Assembly (NCBI GenBank): GCA_041390145.1
Contig: JAWKQM010000007.1
Location: 129,091-193,090 of the forward strand
DNA: 64,000 nucleotides
Source of the DNA: Gemmatimonadales bacterium
GTDB taxonomy: Bacteria > Gemmatimonadota > Gemmatimonadetes > Gemmatimonadales > GWC2-71-9
Reading direction: 5' to 3'
Of this stretch, positions 8,117-16,347 are shown piece by piece. The position numbers and the translations under genes are program-made. The notes beneath the pieces were generated by a model. The model did no database searches. It worked only from the letters and a program-made list of their open reading frames with translations, and was not told the DNA's origin. The number at the start of each line of letters is the position of its first letter. The stretch's first letter is position 1.

Positions 8117-9481
8117 ATGAGGAGGATGCTCGCGGCCGCTGGAGCTGCCATCCTGATCATGTCGCGACCCGTCGCGGCGCAGGACACAACCAGCGCGCCG
8201 GCCATCGAACTCGAGGTCGAGCGCATCGCGGGCAGCCAGATGCTCTGGCCGGGCTTCGATCCGCTGGCTATTCCCCTCGCCGTCTACGACGGCCGGCAGA
8301 CCTGGCTCTTCCGCCATCCATCCCCACCGGCGGGGTTCGTTCCGGTGGCGGGCTCCCTCCCCTCGGCACGTACCTACCCGGGCCGTTATGCCGCCGTCAC
8401 CTCGAACTCCAGTGCGGAGATCGGCGGGCTTCTGACCGCCACCCTGCTGGTCGACGGCTCGCGTGGGCAGCAGCCGGCAACGACGCTCGCCACCGTGGCG
8501 ATGCACGAGGCGTTTCACGTCTATCAGCGCCAGCATCATCAGGGGTGGACCGGAAACGAGGGCGATCTCCTGGTCTATCCGGTCACGAACGCCGACCTGC
8601 TCGCCGCGCGCCGGCTTGAATCGGAGGCGCTGGCCCGCGCGCTGGCCAATGCCGAGGCCGCGGGGGCCGCCTGCTGGGCCCGGGTGGCGCTGTCCTATCG
8701 CCGGGAGCGGTTCGCGGCGATGGATTCCGCGTTCGTGGCCTATGAACGACTGACGGAGCTCAACGAGGGGCTCGCGGCGTACATCCAGCTGCGTGCCGCC
8801 GGTGGATCGGCCGTGGCGATCCCCGAAGGGGAATTCCTCCCGGAGGCGGTGCGCCTGCGGGCGTACACGATCGGGCCGGCCTGGGCGATTCTGCTCGATC
8901 GGTTGGCACCGGGATGGCGGGAATCGCTGGAATCGAACGATCGACAGTCGCTGGATGGCCTGCTTGACGCCGCGCTGAACGGCCCGGGAGCACCGGCGTC
9001 CGCGCCCTGTGCCTTCACGCCCGTGGAGGTCGGTGCCGCCAAGCGGAACGCGCGGATCGACGCGGCCGATGTCACCGCCGGATGGGGGACGCGGCAGCGT
9101 GCGTTCGAGACGAAGGAGGGATGGCGCGTGGTGATCCAGTCGGCGCCCGGGCACCCGCTCTGGCCCCAGGGGTTCGATCCGCTCAACATCGATCGGGTGG
9201 ATGGTGGACTGATCCACACGCGCTTCCTCAAGCTTGGCAATGATGCCGGCCAGATGACGGCGCTCGATGAGGAAGACGCAGACATCGAGTCCCGAACGGC
9301 AGGGGTCGGTCCGCACCCGATGTTCAACGGCATCTCCTGGGTGGAAATCGTCCTGCCCGCCCGGCCGATCGTGGAGCGGACCGCCGGGGCCGCGACCATT
9401 CGGGGGCCCGGTTTCGTCGCCGAGTTCAAGAACGCGACGGTGGATGACAGCGGCAAGGAAATCCTTGTGCAACTGAACTGA
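8117..9481 (+). CDS. exported HExxH metallopeptidase-like protein
   Basis: 454 residues with a Sec signal peptide (1-21, ending PVAA before Gln). HEAFH at residues 130-134, within 'TVAMHEAFHVYQ', matches the zinc-binding HExxH motif of gluzincin-type peptidases. 'LTELNEGLAAY' about 90 residues later could supply the glutamate ligand. The motif 'LWPGFDPL' near residue 43 recurs as 'LWPQGFDPL' in the C-terminal third, suggesting a duplicated beta domain around the peptidase core. No named peptidase family is recognised. The start follows the previous stop by three bases. Confidence 0.7.
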   Translation: MRRMLAAAGAAILIMSRPVAAQDTTSAPAIELEVERIAGSQMLWPGFDPLAIPLAVYDGRQTWLFRHPSPPAGFVPVAGSLPSARTYPGRYAAVTSNSSAEIGGLLTATLLVDGSRGQQPATTLATVAMHEAFHVYQRQHHQGWTGNEGDLLVYPVTNADLLAARRLESEALARALANAEAAGAACWARVALSYRRERFAAMDSAFVAYERLTELNEGLAAYIQLRAAGGSAVAIPEGEFLPEAVRLRAYTIGPAWAILLDRLAPGWRESLESNDRQSLDGLLDAALNGPGAPASAPCAFTPVEVGAAKRNARIDAADVTAGWGTRQRAFETKEGWRVVIQSAPGHPLWPQGFDPLNIDRVDGGLIHTRFLKLGNDAGQMTALDEEDADIESRTAGVGPHPMFNGISWVEIVLPARPIVERTAGAATIRGPGFVAEFKNATVDDSGKEILVQLN

Positions 9482-9490
9482 GGAGCGCGT

Positions 9491-10594
9491 ATGCGCCGGA
9501 TGTGGCCGACTGTATTTGCTCTCCTGATCATGCCGGCGCTGCTCGAAGCGCAGGCGGCGGTGGCGGCTGCGGTCCGCATCATCCCCAGCGACTCCGTCGA
9601 CGCCGTATTCCCGGCGCGGATGCGGGAGCTCGGAATTCCGGGGGCCTCGGTGACCATCATTCGGAACGGCGAGGTGGCGTTGAATCGGGGGTTCGGGCTG
9701 GCCGATGTGGAGCTTGCCGCCCCGGCGCAATCCACCACCCGCTACCGCGTGGGATCCATCGCCAAGCCCTTTACCGCCGTTGCCCTTGGCATCCTCGTGG
9801 ACGAGGGGCGGCTCGACCTTGATGCCGAGGTGCAGCAGTACGTTCCGACGTTTCCCAGAAAGCCCTGGCCTGTCACCGTCCGACAGTTGGCGGGGCACCA
9901 GGCGGGAATTCGGCACTACAAGGATGGGGAGTTCGAGAATCAGCGCTTCTACCCGACCCTGCTCGACGGGCTCCGCATGTTCGAGGATGATTCCTTGTTG
10001 TTCGAGCCGGGAACCCGGTACAGTTACTCCTCGTTCGGCTACAATCTCCTCGGCGCCGTCATCGAAGGGGCATCTGGCGTTCCGTACCTCCAGTTCATGC
10101 ACGACAGGGTCTTCGCCCCGCTTGGCATGAGTGCCACCGTCCCCGACTTTCCCGATAGTATCATCGTGGGCCGCACCAGGTTCTACTCGGGACCTGACGG
10201 TGCAGCGCCGCTTCAAAACGCCCCCTATGTCGACAACAGCTACAAGTGGCCGAGTGGTGGCTTTCTCTCCAGCACCGAGGATCTCGCCCGTTTCGGCCAG
10301 GCGATGCTGGATGGCAAGCTGCTGACGAGGGGTACGCGTGACATGATGTGGACGCCGATGCGCCTCCGCGACGGCACTGTCACGTCCTATGGTGTTGGGT
10401 GGAATGTTGGGACCGACCAGCAGGGCCGGCGCTACGTGGCGCACACGGGTGGGTCCATCGGCGGAATATCCGTCCTGGCACTGTACCCGGACCAGCATCT
10501 GGTCGTTGCCATTGCCGTCAATACCGACAAGGGACTCAACGCGTTGGCCGGGCGGGTGGCCACCTGGTACGCGGCGGAAGAGGTCCCGCAATGA
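9491..10594 (+). CDS. exported serine hydrolase, class C beta-lactamase fold
   Basis: 367 residues with a signal peptide ending in LLEA before Gln. The three active-site elements of the penicillin-binding protein/class C beta-lactamase fold are present: SxxK as 'VGSIAKPFTA' (nucleophile Ser, base Lys), YxN as 'SSFGYN', and HTG as 'VAHTGGSIGG' near the end. Members include D-aminopeptidases, esterases and peptidoglycan enzymes, so beta-lactam resistance should not be assumed. AGGAG precedes the ATG. Its stop overlaps the next gene by ATGA, so the two are probably translated together. Confidence 0.9.
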   Translation: MRRMWPTVFALLIMPALLEAQAAVAAAVRIIPSDSVDAVFPARMRELGIPGASVTIIRNGEVALNRGFGLADVELAAPAQSTTRYRVGSIAKPFTAVALGILVDEGRLDLDAEVQQYVPTFPRKPWPVTVRQLAGHQAGIRHYKDGEFENQRFYPTLLDGLRMFEDDSLLFEPGTRYSYSSFGYNLLGAVIEGASGVPYLQFMHDRVFAPLGMSATVPDFPDSIIVGRTRFYSGPDGAAPLQNAPYVDNSYKWPSGGFLSSTEDLARFGQAMLDGKLLTRGTRDMMWTPMRLRDGTVTSYGVGWNVGTDQQGRRYVAHTGGSIGGISVLALYPDQHLVVAIAVNTDKGLNALAGRVATWYAAEEVPQ

Positions 10595-11703
10595 GCGCAA
10601 ACGCTGATGCAGGCTGGCTCGACCTTGGCCCGATCGATGAGCTGAAAGCGACACCGCTCCGGCAAATCACGCTTGGCAAGCTCAAAATCGCCCTGAGTTG
10701 TCGGAACGGGGTGTTCGGGGCGGTCTCCGGTGTGTGCAATCACGCCGCCGGCCCCCTCGGCGAAGGTACGCTTGACGGGGAATACATCGTCTGCCCCTGG
10801 CACCACTGGAAGTTCCACCGCAGCACCGGCGAGGGGGAACCGGGGTTTGAGGAGGACCGTGTGCCGCGCCACGAAGTACGGGAGGAGGGCGGCCGACTGC
10901 TCCTCAACCCCGTACCGGCAAGCAAGCGGCACGCCGCGCCTCATGAGCGACATCCGCTCGAGCGCCCCGTCGTCCGGGAGCCCGGTCCCATCCGCGTCCT
11001 CGGCCTCTCCACGACAGCCATGGACGCCAACTTTCCCAGGTATTCGACGTCCGACGCGCTGCTCGAGATTGCGCTGGCGCACGCCGGCACGCTCGGCGCC
11101 GAGACGAAGCTCCTCAAGGCCAACGAGCTCAGGGTCCGCAACTGCGAGGGGTATTACTCGAAGAGTGCGCACGCCTGTACCTGGCCCTGTTCCATCACCC
11201 AGATGGACTCCAAGGACCAGATGGCCGAGGTCTACGAGGGGCTCATCTTCTGGGCGGACGCCGTCATCGTGGCGTCACCGATTCGCTGGGGGAGTGCCAG
11301 TTCCCTCTACTTCAAGTTGATCGAGCGCATGAACTGCATCCAGAACCAGATCACCATCCGGGACCGGGTGCTGATCCGCGACAAGGCGGCGGCGTTCATC
11401 ATCACGGGAGGGCAGGACAACGTGCAGGCGGTGGCCGGGCAGATGTTGATGTTCTTCTCGGAACTGGGATTCGACTTCCCCCAGTTTCCGTTCATCGCCC
11501 ATAGCCGCGGGTGGTCGGCGGAGGACATGGAACGGAACGTCGAGGTGGTCCGGGAAAGCTCGGAGTTGCACGAGGGCGCCCGGGCGCTGGCGGCGCGGAC
11601 GCTGGCCAAGGCCACGGCGCTGGTGGCGGCTGGGCAGGGGGCGGAGCGGACGCCGCGCGGGGGGCGAAAGGCTCACCGGATGACGCGCGCGGACTTGCCC
11701 TAG
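10591..11703 (+). CDS. Rieske ferredoxin fused to an FMN reductase-like domain
   Basis: 370 residues in two domains. Residues about 5-115 form a Rieske [2Fe-2S] domain with CxH at 49-51 (CNH) and CxxH at 68-71 (CPWH). From about 130 to 345 there is a flavodoxin-fold NAD(P)H-dependent FMN reductase domain ('IRVLGLSTTAMD', 'ADAVIVASPIRWGSASSLYFKLIERM', 'AAFIITGGQDN'). Three cysteines near residues 190-205 recall the cluster region of iron-sulfur flavoproteins but with altered spacing. The fusion would pass electrons between flavin and iron-sulfur centre in the cytoplasm. It overlaps the upstream hydrolase and its stop overlaps the haemerythrin gene tail-to-tail. Confidence 0.85.
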   Translation: MSANADAGWLDLGPIDELKATPLRQITLGKLKIALSCRNGVFGAVSGVCNHAAGPLGEGTLDGEYIVCPWHHWKFHRSTGEGEPGFEEDRVPRHEVREEGGRLLLNPVPASKRHAAPHERHPLERPVVREPGPIRVLGLSTTAMDANFPRYSTSDALLEIALAHAGTLGAETKLLKANELRVRNCEGYYSKSAHACTWPCSITQMDSKDQMAEVYEGLIFWADAVIVASPIRWGSASSLYFKLIERMNCIQNQITIRDRVLIRDKAAAFIITGGQDNVQAVAGQMLMFFSELGFDFPQFPFIAHSRGWSAEDMERNVEVVRESSELHEGARALAARTLAKATALVAAGQGAERTPRGGRKAHRMTRADLP

Positions 11704-12149
11704 CCGTCGCTGACGAACACCTCGCGCCGCGCCGACCAACGCGCGCCGAGAGCGGTGAGGCCGGCAGCGCCGATGATGCTCTCGGCCATCGGGAACGCGA
11801 CCTGTTCCTCCTTGGCAAAATGATCCCGGGCCAGGGTTACCGCCTCCAACAGGTCGTCTCGCGCGGCCGACACATCCTGGGACCCCTGGGCGCGCGTCAG
11901 CAGCCCGGCAATTGCCGTGTGCTCCGCTTCCATCGTGCTCAGCAGCCCCTCGTCCCCGCCCGCCGACCGCATCCGTTCAAAGAGCAGCGTGTCCTCGAGC
12001 TGCGCATGCGATATCAGCGCCGCGGCGAGGAGCGCCGCCTGCTCGCGGACTTCGCCGACCGATGTCGTATGGGGAAGCGTTTCCTCGATGCGGTCGAACT
12101 GCGCGTAGAAGGCGCCATGCTCGCCGAGGAGTGCGTCGGTGATCTTCAT
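11700..12149 (-). CDS. haemerythrin-like HHE protein
   Basis: 149 residues, soluble, helical. The spaced histidine/glutamate ligands of a di-iron haemerythrin fold are visible: 'LLGEHGAFYAQF', 'LISHAQLEDTLLFE', 'MEAEHTAIAGLL' and 'ARDHFAKEEQVAFP'. Such proteins bind O2 or NO or sense iron and oxygen. It is the last gene of the benzoyl-CoA operon: its ATG at 12149 overlaps the had stop by four bases, so it is translationally coupled to that pathway. I infer oxygen buffering or sensing near the oxygen-labile reductase. Confidence 0.88.
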   Translation of the reverse strand: MKITDALLGEHGAFYAQFDRIEETLPHTTSVGEVREQAALLAAALISHAQLEDTLLFERMRSAGGDEGLLSTMEAEHTAIAGLLTRAQGSQDVSAARDDLLEAVTLARDHFAKEEQVAFPMAESIIGAAGLTALGARWSARREVFVSDG

Positions 12150-13168
12150 GGGGTCACCACCACGCGAATGGCGTCGCCACCCCGGAGGGTGTCGAGCGCC
12201 TCGGCAATCTGTTCGAGCGGGAACCGGTGGGTCACGAGATCCATGAGACGCACGCTCCCCTGTCGTACCATCTCGATGGCGCGCGGGTAGTCCACGGGAC
12301 GGCAGCCCAGCGAGCCGATGACCTCGATTTCCCGGAACATCACGCGGCCGGCGTTGAGCGGCAGCGTTTCCGGGCTGTACCCGACCAGCACGAGCCGTCC
12401 GCCGGTGGTGAGGCAGTTCAGGGCGGCTTCCTGCGTGACGGCCTTGCCGACCGCCTCGAACGCCACGTTGACGCCGCCGCCACTGAGCGTGCGGATCTCC
12501 TTGTCCAGCTTCCTGGTCGTGGCCGCGTTGAACACCGCCGTGGCGCCGAAGCGCTGGGCGGTTTCGAGCTTTGCATCCTTGACGTCCACGGCAATGACTC
12601 TCGCCCCGACCGCCGCGGCCACCTGGACCAGCGTGAGTCCCACCCCGCCACACCCGAACACCACCACCCAGTCGCCCGGAATCACCTTGCCGCGCCGGAC
12701 CACCGCGTGGTAGGGCGTCGTCACGGCATCGGCGATGATCGATCCCTCGACCAGCGGTACGTCGTCGGGCATCGGCACCACGTCCTTGGCGGGGACCGCC
12801 ACGAACTCCGCGTACCCGCCGTTGATATGATTGCCCAGCATCTGGCTGTTCTCGCAGATGTTCTCGCGCCCCGAGCGGCAGAGCGTGCAGTGCCCGCAGG
12901 AGAGCACCGCAGGGATCAGCACCCGGGCGCCCGCCGCGAGCGTGGTGACGCCCCGGCCGACTTCCGAGACGGTTCCCGCCACTTCATGCCCCAGAATGAT
13001 CGGGGGCGGCTTGAAGGTCGGGGTGCCGTGATCCAGGTAATGGAGGTCGGTATGGCAGACGCCGCACCCCGCCACCTTGACCAGCACCTCGCCGGCCTCT
13101 GGCTCTGGCGTCGGGACCTCGGTCAGTTCGAGCGGCTGGTGCGCGGCGTGGAAGACGGCGGCCTTCAT
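12146..13168 (-). CDS. had: 6-hydroxycyclohex-1-ene-1-carbonyl-CoA dehydrogenase
   Basis: 340 residues, zinc-dependent medium-chain alcohol dehydrogenase. Catalytic zinc region 'AGCGVCHTDLHY', structural-zinc cysteines 'CGHCTLCRSGRENIC', and coenzyme motif 'FGCGGVGLTLVQ' are all present. On its own the sequence would only support 'alcohol dehydrogenase'. Lying with dch, oah and a benzoyl-CoA reductase, it is best read as Had, oxidising 6-hydroxycyclohex-1-ene-1-carbonyl-CoA to the 6-oxo compound with NAD+. The ATG at 13168 has AGGAGA upstream and overlaps the small gene before it by ATGA; an in-frame start 60 bases earlier is less likely. Confidence 0.85.
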   Translation of the reverse strand: MKAAVFHAAHQPLELTEVPTPEPEAGEVLVKVAGCGVCHTDLHYLDHGTPTFKPPPIILGHEVAGTVSEVGRGVTTLAAGARVLIPAVLSCGHCTLCRSGRENICENSQMLGNHINGGYAEFVAVPAKDVVPMPDDVPLVEGSIIADAVTTPYHAVVRRGKVIPGDWVVVFGCGGVGLTLVQVAAAVGARVIAVDVKDAKLETAQRFGATAVFNAATTRKLDKEIRTLSGGGVNVAFEAVGKAVTQEAALNCLTTGGRLVLVGYSPETLPLNAGRVMFREIEVIGSLGCRPVDYPRAIEMVRQGSVRLMDLVTHRFPLEQIAEALDTLRGGDAIRVVVTP

Positions 13169-13410
13169 GCAGGTCTCCTGGTATACACGACCCGGTAGAG
13201 TTGCAGCGCGGCATGGCAGTCGCCGCACTCCTCTCGCAGGTCCTGCGCAGTGGGGAGCTCGAGCCGCACGGCGAATCCGAGCTGCTCATAGAGCTTGACG
13301 GATTCATCCAGCCGGGCTCCGACGGCGATGAACCGGCGCTCCCAGCCTTCGGCTTCGAGCGGATCGGGCGCGTCGCCGTCCGGTTCGAGTACCGGCAGCG
13401 ACCGGCCCAT
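13165..13410 (-). CDS. 81-residue CGDCH protein of the benzoyl-CoA operon
   Basis: A small soluble protein embedded between bcrD and had. Its ATG overlaps the bcrD stop (TGATG, 13408-13412) and its own stop overlaps the had start (ATGA), so it is very likely translated. Residues 61-66 read ECGDCH. With no signal peptide, this CxxCH is more likely a metal or redox-thiol site than a covalent haem site. The middle 'FIAVGARLDESVKLYEQLGFAVRLE' predicts a helix and strands. I do not know its function; an accessory role in reductase assembly or electron transfer is possible. Confidence 0.7.
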   Translation of the reverse strand: MGRSLPVLEPDGDAPDPLEAEGWERRFIAVGARLDESVKLYEQLGFAVRLELPTAQDLREECGDCHAALQLYRVVYTRRPA

Positions 13411-14225
13411 CAGGCGGCCGCGCCTTCAGTGGCGCGCTTGGCGAGGCGCTGCTGGCCAAGCACCGCGGCACCGATGGCCGCCGTGAACTGGGCGAGCGGC
13501 TCCGGCGGAACGTTGACGTCCTGCCCCAGTTCCTCGCGGAGCACCCGCACCATGGTGGGGAACCGCATGATGCCGCCCACCAGGGTGATCTCCTGTTCCA
13601 GACGCACACGCTTCATCAGTTGGACGGAGCGCGCCACGAGCGACACGACGGCGCCGTGCAGGATGTCGCCCGGGGCACGTCCGCTCGAGACGTGATTGAT
13701 CACCTCCGATTCGGCAAAGACGGCGCAGACCCCGGAGATGTTGGCGGCATCGGCCGACGCGGCGGCCACCGCCCCGATCTGCTCCGTCCCGAACCCGAGG
13801 TACCGGGCGGTCTTCTCGAGGAACGCCCCGGTCCCGGCGGCGCACTTGTCGTTCAGCCGGAAGGCCGCCACCCGGCCCCGGTCGTCGAGCCGGCTCGCCT
13901 TCATCGTCTGGCCGCCGACATCCAGCACCGTGCGGGTGTGAGGAAAGAAATGGCGCGTGCCGCGACCCTGGGCGGTGAGGTCGGTGGCGTGCAGGTCGCG
14001 GAACGGCACCTGGTAGCGCCCCGCCCCCGTGCTGACGAGATAGGCCACGTCTTCCCGCGTCACATCGGCGTGCCGGAGCAGGGCGGTGTAGGCCTCGGTC
14101 GCGGCGGCATCGAGGCGAAAACCCGTGGGGATCATGGCGGTGGCGACCAGCGTGCCATCGTCGGTGAGCAGCGCCGCCTTGGTGTACGTGGACCCAACAT
14201 CGATGCCGGCGGTCAAGGTGGTCAT
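13410..14225 (-). CDS. bcrD: benzoyl-CoA reductase, ATPase/activase subunit (BcrD/BzdQ type)
   Basis: 271 residues of the ASKHA-type activase family that drives class I benzoyl-CoA reductases and 2-hydroxyacyl-CoA dehydratases. Seen are the phosphate-binding 'GIDVGSTYTKAALL', the second ATP motif 'VLDVGGQTMKAS', and cysteine motifs 'LNDKCAAGTGAFLE' and 'SGVCAVFAESEV'. These cysteines ligate a [4Fe-4S] cluster bridging two such subunits. The true start is the ATG at 14225, overlapping bcrA by ATGA. A much longer open frame upstream is bcrA read out of frame. The symbol reflects operon order; a BzdQ label is equally fair. Confidence 0.88.
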   Translation of the reverse strand: MTTLTAGIDVGSTYTKAALLTDDGTLVATAMIPTGFRLDAAATEAYTALLRHADVTREDVAYLVSTGAGRYQVPFRDLHATDLTAQGRGTRHFFPHTRTVLDVGGQTMKASRLDDRGRVAAFRLNDKCAAGTGAFLEKTARYLGFGTEQIGAVAAASADAANISGVCAVFAESEVINHVSSGRAPGDILHGAVVSLVARSVQLMKRVRLEQEITLVGGIMRFPTMVRVLREELGQDVNVPPEPLAQFTAAIGAAVLGQQRLAKRATEGAAA

Positions 14226-15034
14226 GAGGCGGCTCCAGCCGGGGCGGTCTGCCCGGCGATGATGCGGTCCATGGCGAAGAGCGCCGCACCGAGCGCGCCC
14301 ATGTAGTGCGAGTCGTCTCCCACCTGGAGGGGAGTGCCCAGGAGTTCGTTCAGTACCGCAACCATCGCCTCGTTGCGCGCGACGCCGCCGGTGAAGGTGA
14401 TCCGCTCCTCGACGCCGACCCGCCGCAGCAGCGAGACCGACCGGGCGGCGATGGACCGGTGTACGCCCATCAGGATGTCCTCGATCTTCTTGCCCTTGGC
14501 CGCCCATCCCAGCACTTCCGACTCCGCAAAGACGGTGCAGGTCGTGGAGATCTTCACGGGCCGGGTGGCCCGCAGTGCCACGCCCCCGAGCTCGCCGAGC
14601 GGAATCTCCAGCGCGAAGGAGGCCGCCTGGAGGAAGCGACCGGTGCCGGCCGCGCACTTGTCGTTCATGCAGAAGTCGAGGACGTCGCCGGACTCCGTCA
14701 CGCGGATGGCCTTGGTGTCCTGGCCGCCCATGTCGAGCACCGTGCGGGTGCCGGGGAAGAGATGCGCGGCGCCGCGGGCATGGCAGCTGATCTCGGTCAC
14801 CTGGTCGTTGCCGAAAGTCACCTTGTATCGCCCATACCCCGTGCCGATCACATACCCCACGTCCGCCTCGCGCACGACCCCGTCGTCGAGCGCCGCCTGG
14901 AACGCCTCCTGGGCCGCCGTGACCACGTTGGAACCGGTCATGATCAGCGACCGCCCCACGATGCGGCGCGCCTCGTCGATCACGATCGCCTTGGTCTGGG
15001 TAGAGCCGACGTCCACGCCGCCACTGTATCGCAT
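14222..15034 (-). CDS. bcrA: benzoyl-CoA reductase, ATPase/activase subunit (BcrA/BzdP type)
   Basis: 270 residues, paralogue of the next gene, with 'GVDVGSTQTKAIVID', 'VLDMGGQDTKAI', 'MNDKCAAGTGRFLQ' and 'TTCTVFAESEV'. Together the two subunits hydrolyse ATP and pass low-potential electrons from ferredoxin to the catalytic subunits. Thauera BcrA is much longer (about 48 kDa), so this subunit of about 28 kDa is closer in size to Azoarcus BzdP. Whether the enzyme is truly Bzd-type needs alignment. It starts 11 bases after bcrB. Confidence 0.9.
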   Translation of the reverse strand: MRYSGGVDVGSTQTKAIVIDEARRIVGRSLIMTGSNVVTAAQEAFQAALDDGVVREADVGYVIGTGYGRYKVTFGNDQVTEISCHARGAAHLFPGTRTVLDMGGQDTKAIRVTESGDVLDFCMNDKCAAGTGRFLQAASFALEIPLGELGGVALRATRPVKISTTCTVFAESEVLGWAAKGKKIEDILMGVHRSIAARSVSLLRRVGVEERITFTGGVARNEAMVAVLNELLGTPLQVGDDSHYMGALGAALFAMDRIIAGQTAPAGAAS

Positions 15035-15045
15035 GATCTCTCCGA

Positions 15046-16338
15046 TCAGGCCGTGGCCGCGGTGGCGCGGAGCCGCTGCGAGCCGAGGCCCTCGAAAAAG
15101 GCGTCAATCCGGTTCTTGAGCTGGGCTTCCGACACCACCCGGCGGTCCATCATGTCCGACTCGATGAAGAGGCACTGGACGTCGCGGGCCTTCATGAGCG
15201 CCTTCCGGCTGCCGGCCAGGCTGGTGGACACGGTGCGGCAGCTCTTGACCGGGTGGTAGACCACGCCGTCGGCCTCGAACTGGTCCACCTGCTCGATCAG
15301 CGACTGGTCGTGGAAGAGCATCGCGTCGCCGGCGTGGCGGACACCCACGAGGATCCCCTCCGCGAGGCTCTCGATCGGTCGCTCCAGGTCGTACTGGAAC
15401 CCGAGGTCGAGGCCCCCCGCCGCAAACCAGAGGTAACTCGACGCCACGAACACGCCGCCCTGGTCCGCGAACATCTCGTGGAAGCGGCGGAAGATCGGGT
15501 AGCAGGGGACGCCGACAAACAGCAGGCGGTACTGCTCGTCCTGGATGGTGCCGAGACCGCGCGCGGCCTTGTACTCCATCTCTTCGACCAGGCGCTCGAA
15601 GTACTCGGCCCCCTCCCGGGTGCCGCGCAGGGCGTTCAGGACGCCGAGGTAGATCGTGCCGTCCACCAGGGCGTTGAACAACGCGGGGCGGCGCTGATTG
15701 AGTTCGAGGATCCGCTTCCAGGCGGCCGCCATCCGGTTGGTGTAGTCGAGCACTTCGCGCAGCCGTCCCATGTCCAGCGTCGTACCGGTGAGCCGCTCGC
15801 ATTCCGCGATCAGCTCGCGGAGTTGCACTTCGAGGTAGCGGCGGTCGTTCTCGAAGGCGACCGTTCCCGGCGGGGCACCGCCGGCGGCGGTCCGCGAGCC
15901 GGGGATGTCGAGCGTGACCATGGGGATCTTGTAGTAGCGTTCCCAGAACTCGGCCCACTTGACGTAGGTATTGCAGGCGTTGGTCGCCACGGCGAGCGCC
16001 GGCTTGGGGAGCCGCCCCATGGAGTGCTTGCCGTCCTGGAGCTGCATGGCCACGTCGGCCTTCACGTAGCCACAGACATCCGGCGAGTAGCCGTACTCCT
16101 CGGCCATGCCGAGATACTCGTGCGCCACGTGCCGTACCGCAGTCTGGAGCGAGTTGATTTCCGGGAAGACGAGGTGCATCCCGAAGGCGCGCAGCACCTC
16201 CGCCAGGCTGCCCATGACGAAGACATAGGCGGCGGTTTCCTTCCGCTCGGCGGCCTGGTCCAGTCGTGCAAACCAGTCGCGCATCAACTTGGCGCCTTCG
16301 GTGGCGCCCCGGCCGACGATGTCCTGTTCCGTGATCAC
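15046..16338 (-). CDS. bcrB: benzoyl-CoA reductase, catalytic subunit (BcrB/BzdO type)
   Basis: 430 residues, HgdB/FldBC-like family of double-cubane or [4Fe-4S] dehydratase/reductase subunits. Candidate cluster cysteines are in 'ATNACNTYVKWAEFW', 'VGVPCYPIFRRFHEMF' and 'HPVKSCRTVSTSL'. Length matches Thauera BcrB (about 430). With bcrC it would form the heterodimer that reduces the aromatic ring of benzoyl-CoA to cyclohexa-1,5-diene-1-carbonyl-CoA. It lies nine bases after bcrC and has an ATG at 16338 with GGAGGG upstream. Confidence 0.9.
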   Translation of the reverse strand: MITEQDIVGRGATEGAKLMRDWFARLDQAAERKETAAYVFVMGSLAEVLRAFGMHLVFPEINSLQTAVRHVAHEYLGMAEEYGYSPDVCGYVKADVAMQLQDGKHSMGRLPKPALAVATNACNTYVKWAEFWERYYKIPMVTLDIPGSRTAAGGAPPGTVAFENDRRYLEVQLRELIAECERLTGTTLDMGRLREVLDYTNRMAAAWKRILELNQRRPALFNALVDGTIYLGVLNALRGTREGAEYFERLVEEMEYKAARGLGTIQDEQYRLLFVGVPCYPIFRRFHEMFADQGGVFVASSYLWFAAGGLDLGFQYDLERPIESLAEGILVGVRHAGDAMLFHDQSLIEQVDQFEADGVVYHPVKSCRTVSTSLAGSRKALMKARDVQCLFIESDMMDRRVVSEAQLKNRIDAFFEGLGSQRLRATAATA

Positions 16339-16347
16339 GGTCCCTCC

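Noticed and set aside
9491..10594. Calling this an antibiotic resistance beta-lactamase
   Set aside because: The SxxK/YxN/HTG pattern is shared with esterases and peptidases, and the context shows no resistance genes.
6944..10654. A 1236-codon open frame on the minus strand
   Set aside because: It is antisense to three well-supported genes (BNR protein, metallopeptidase-like, serine hydrolase), is Arg/His/Gly/Pro-rich, and has no domain. Such frames are expected in high-GC DNA.
13165..13410. The CGDCH motif as a c-type haem site
   Set aside because: The protein has no export signal, and c-type haem is attached only outside the cytoplasm.
13410..16338. Reading the reductase genes as 2-hydroxyacyl-CoA dehydratase and its activator
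   Set aside because: The families are related, but the CEQPPL/DDDLLIG segment and the adjacent oah, dch and had make benzoyl-CoA reductase far more likely.
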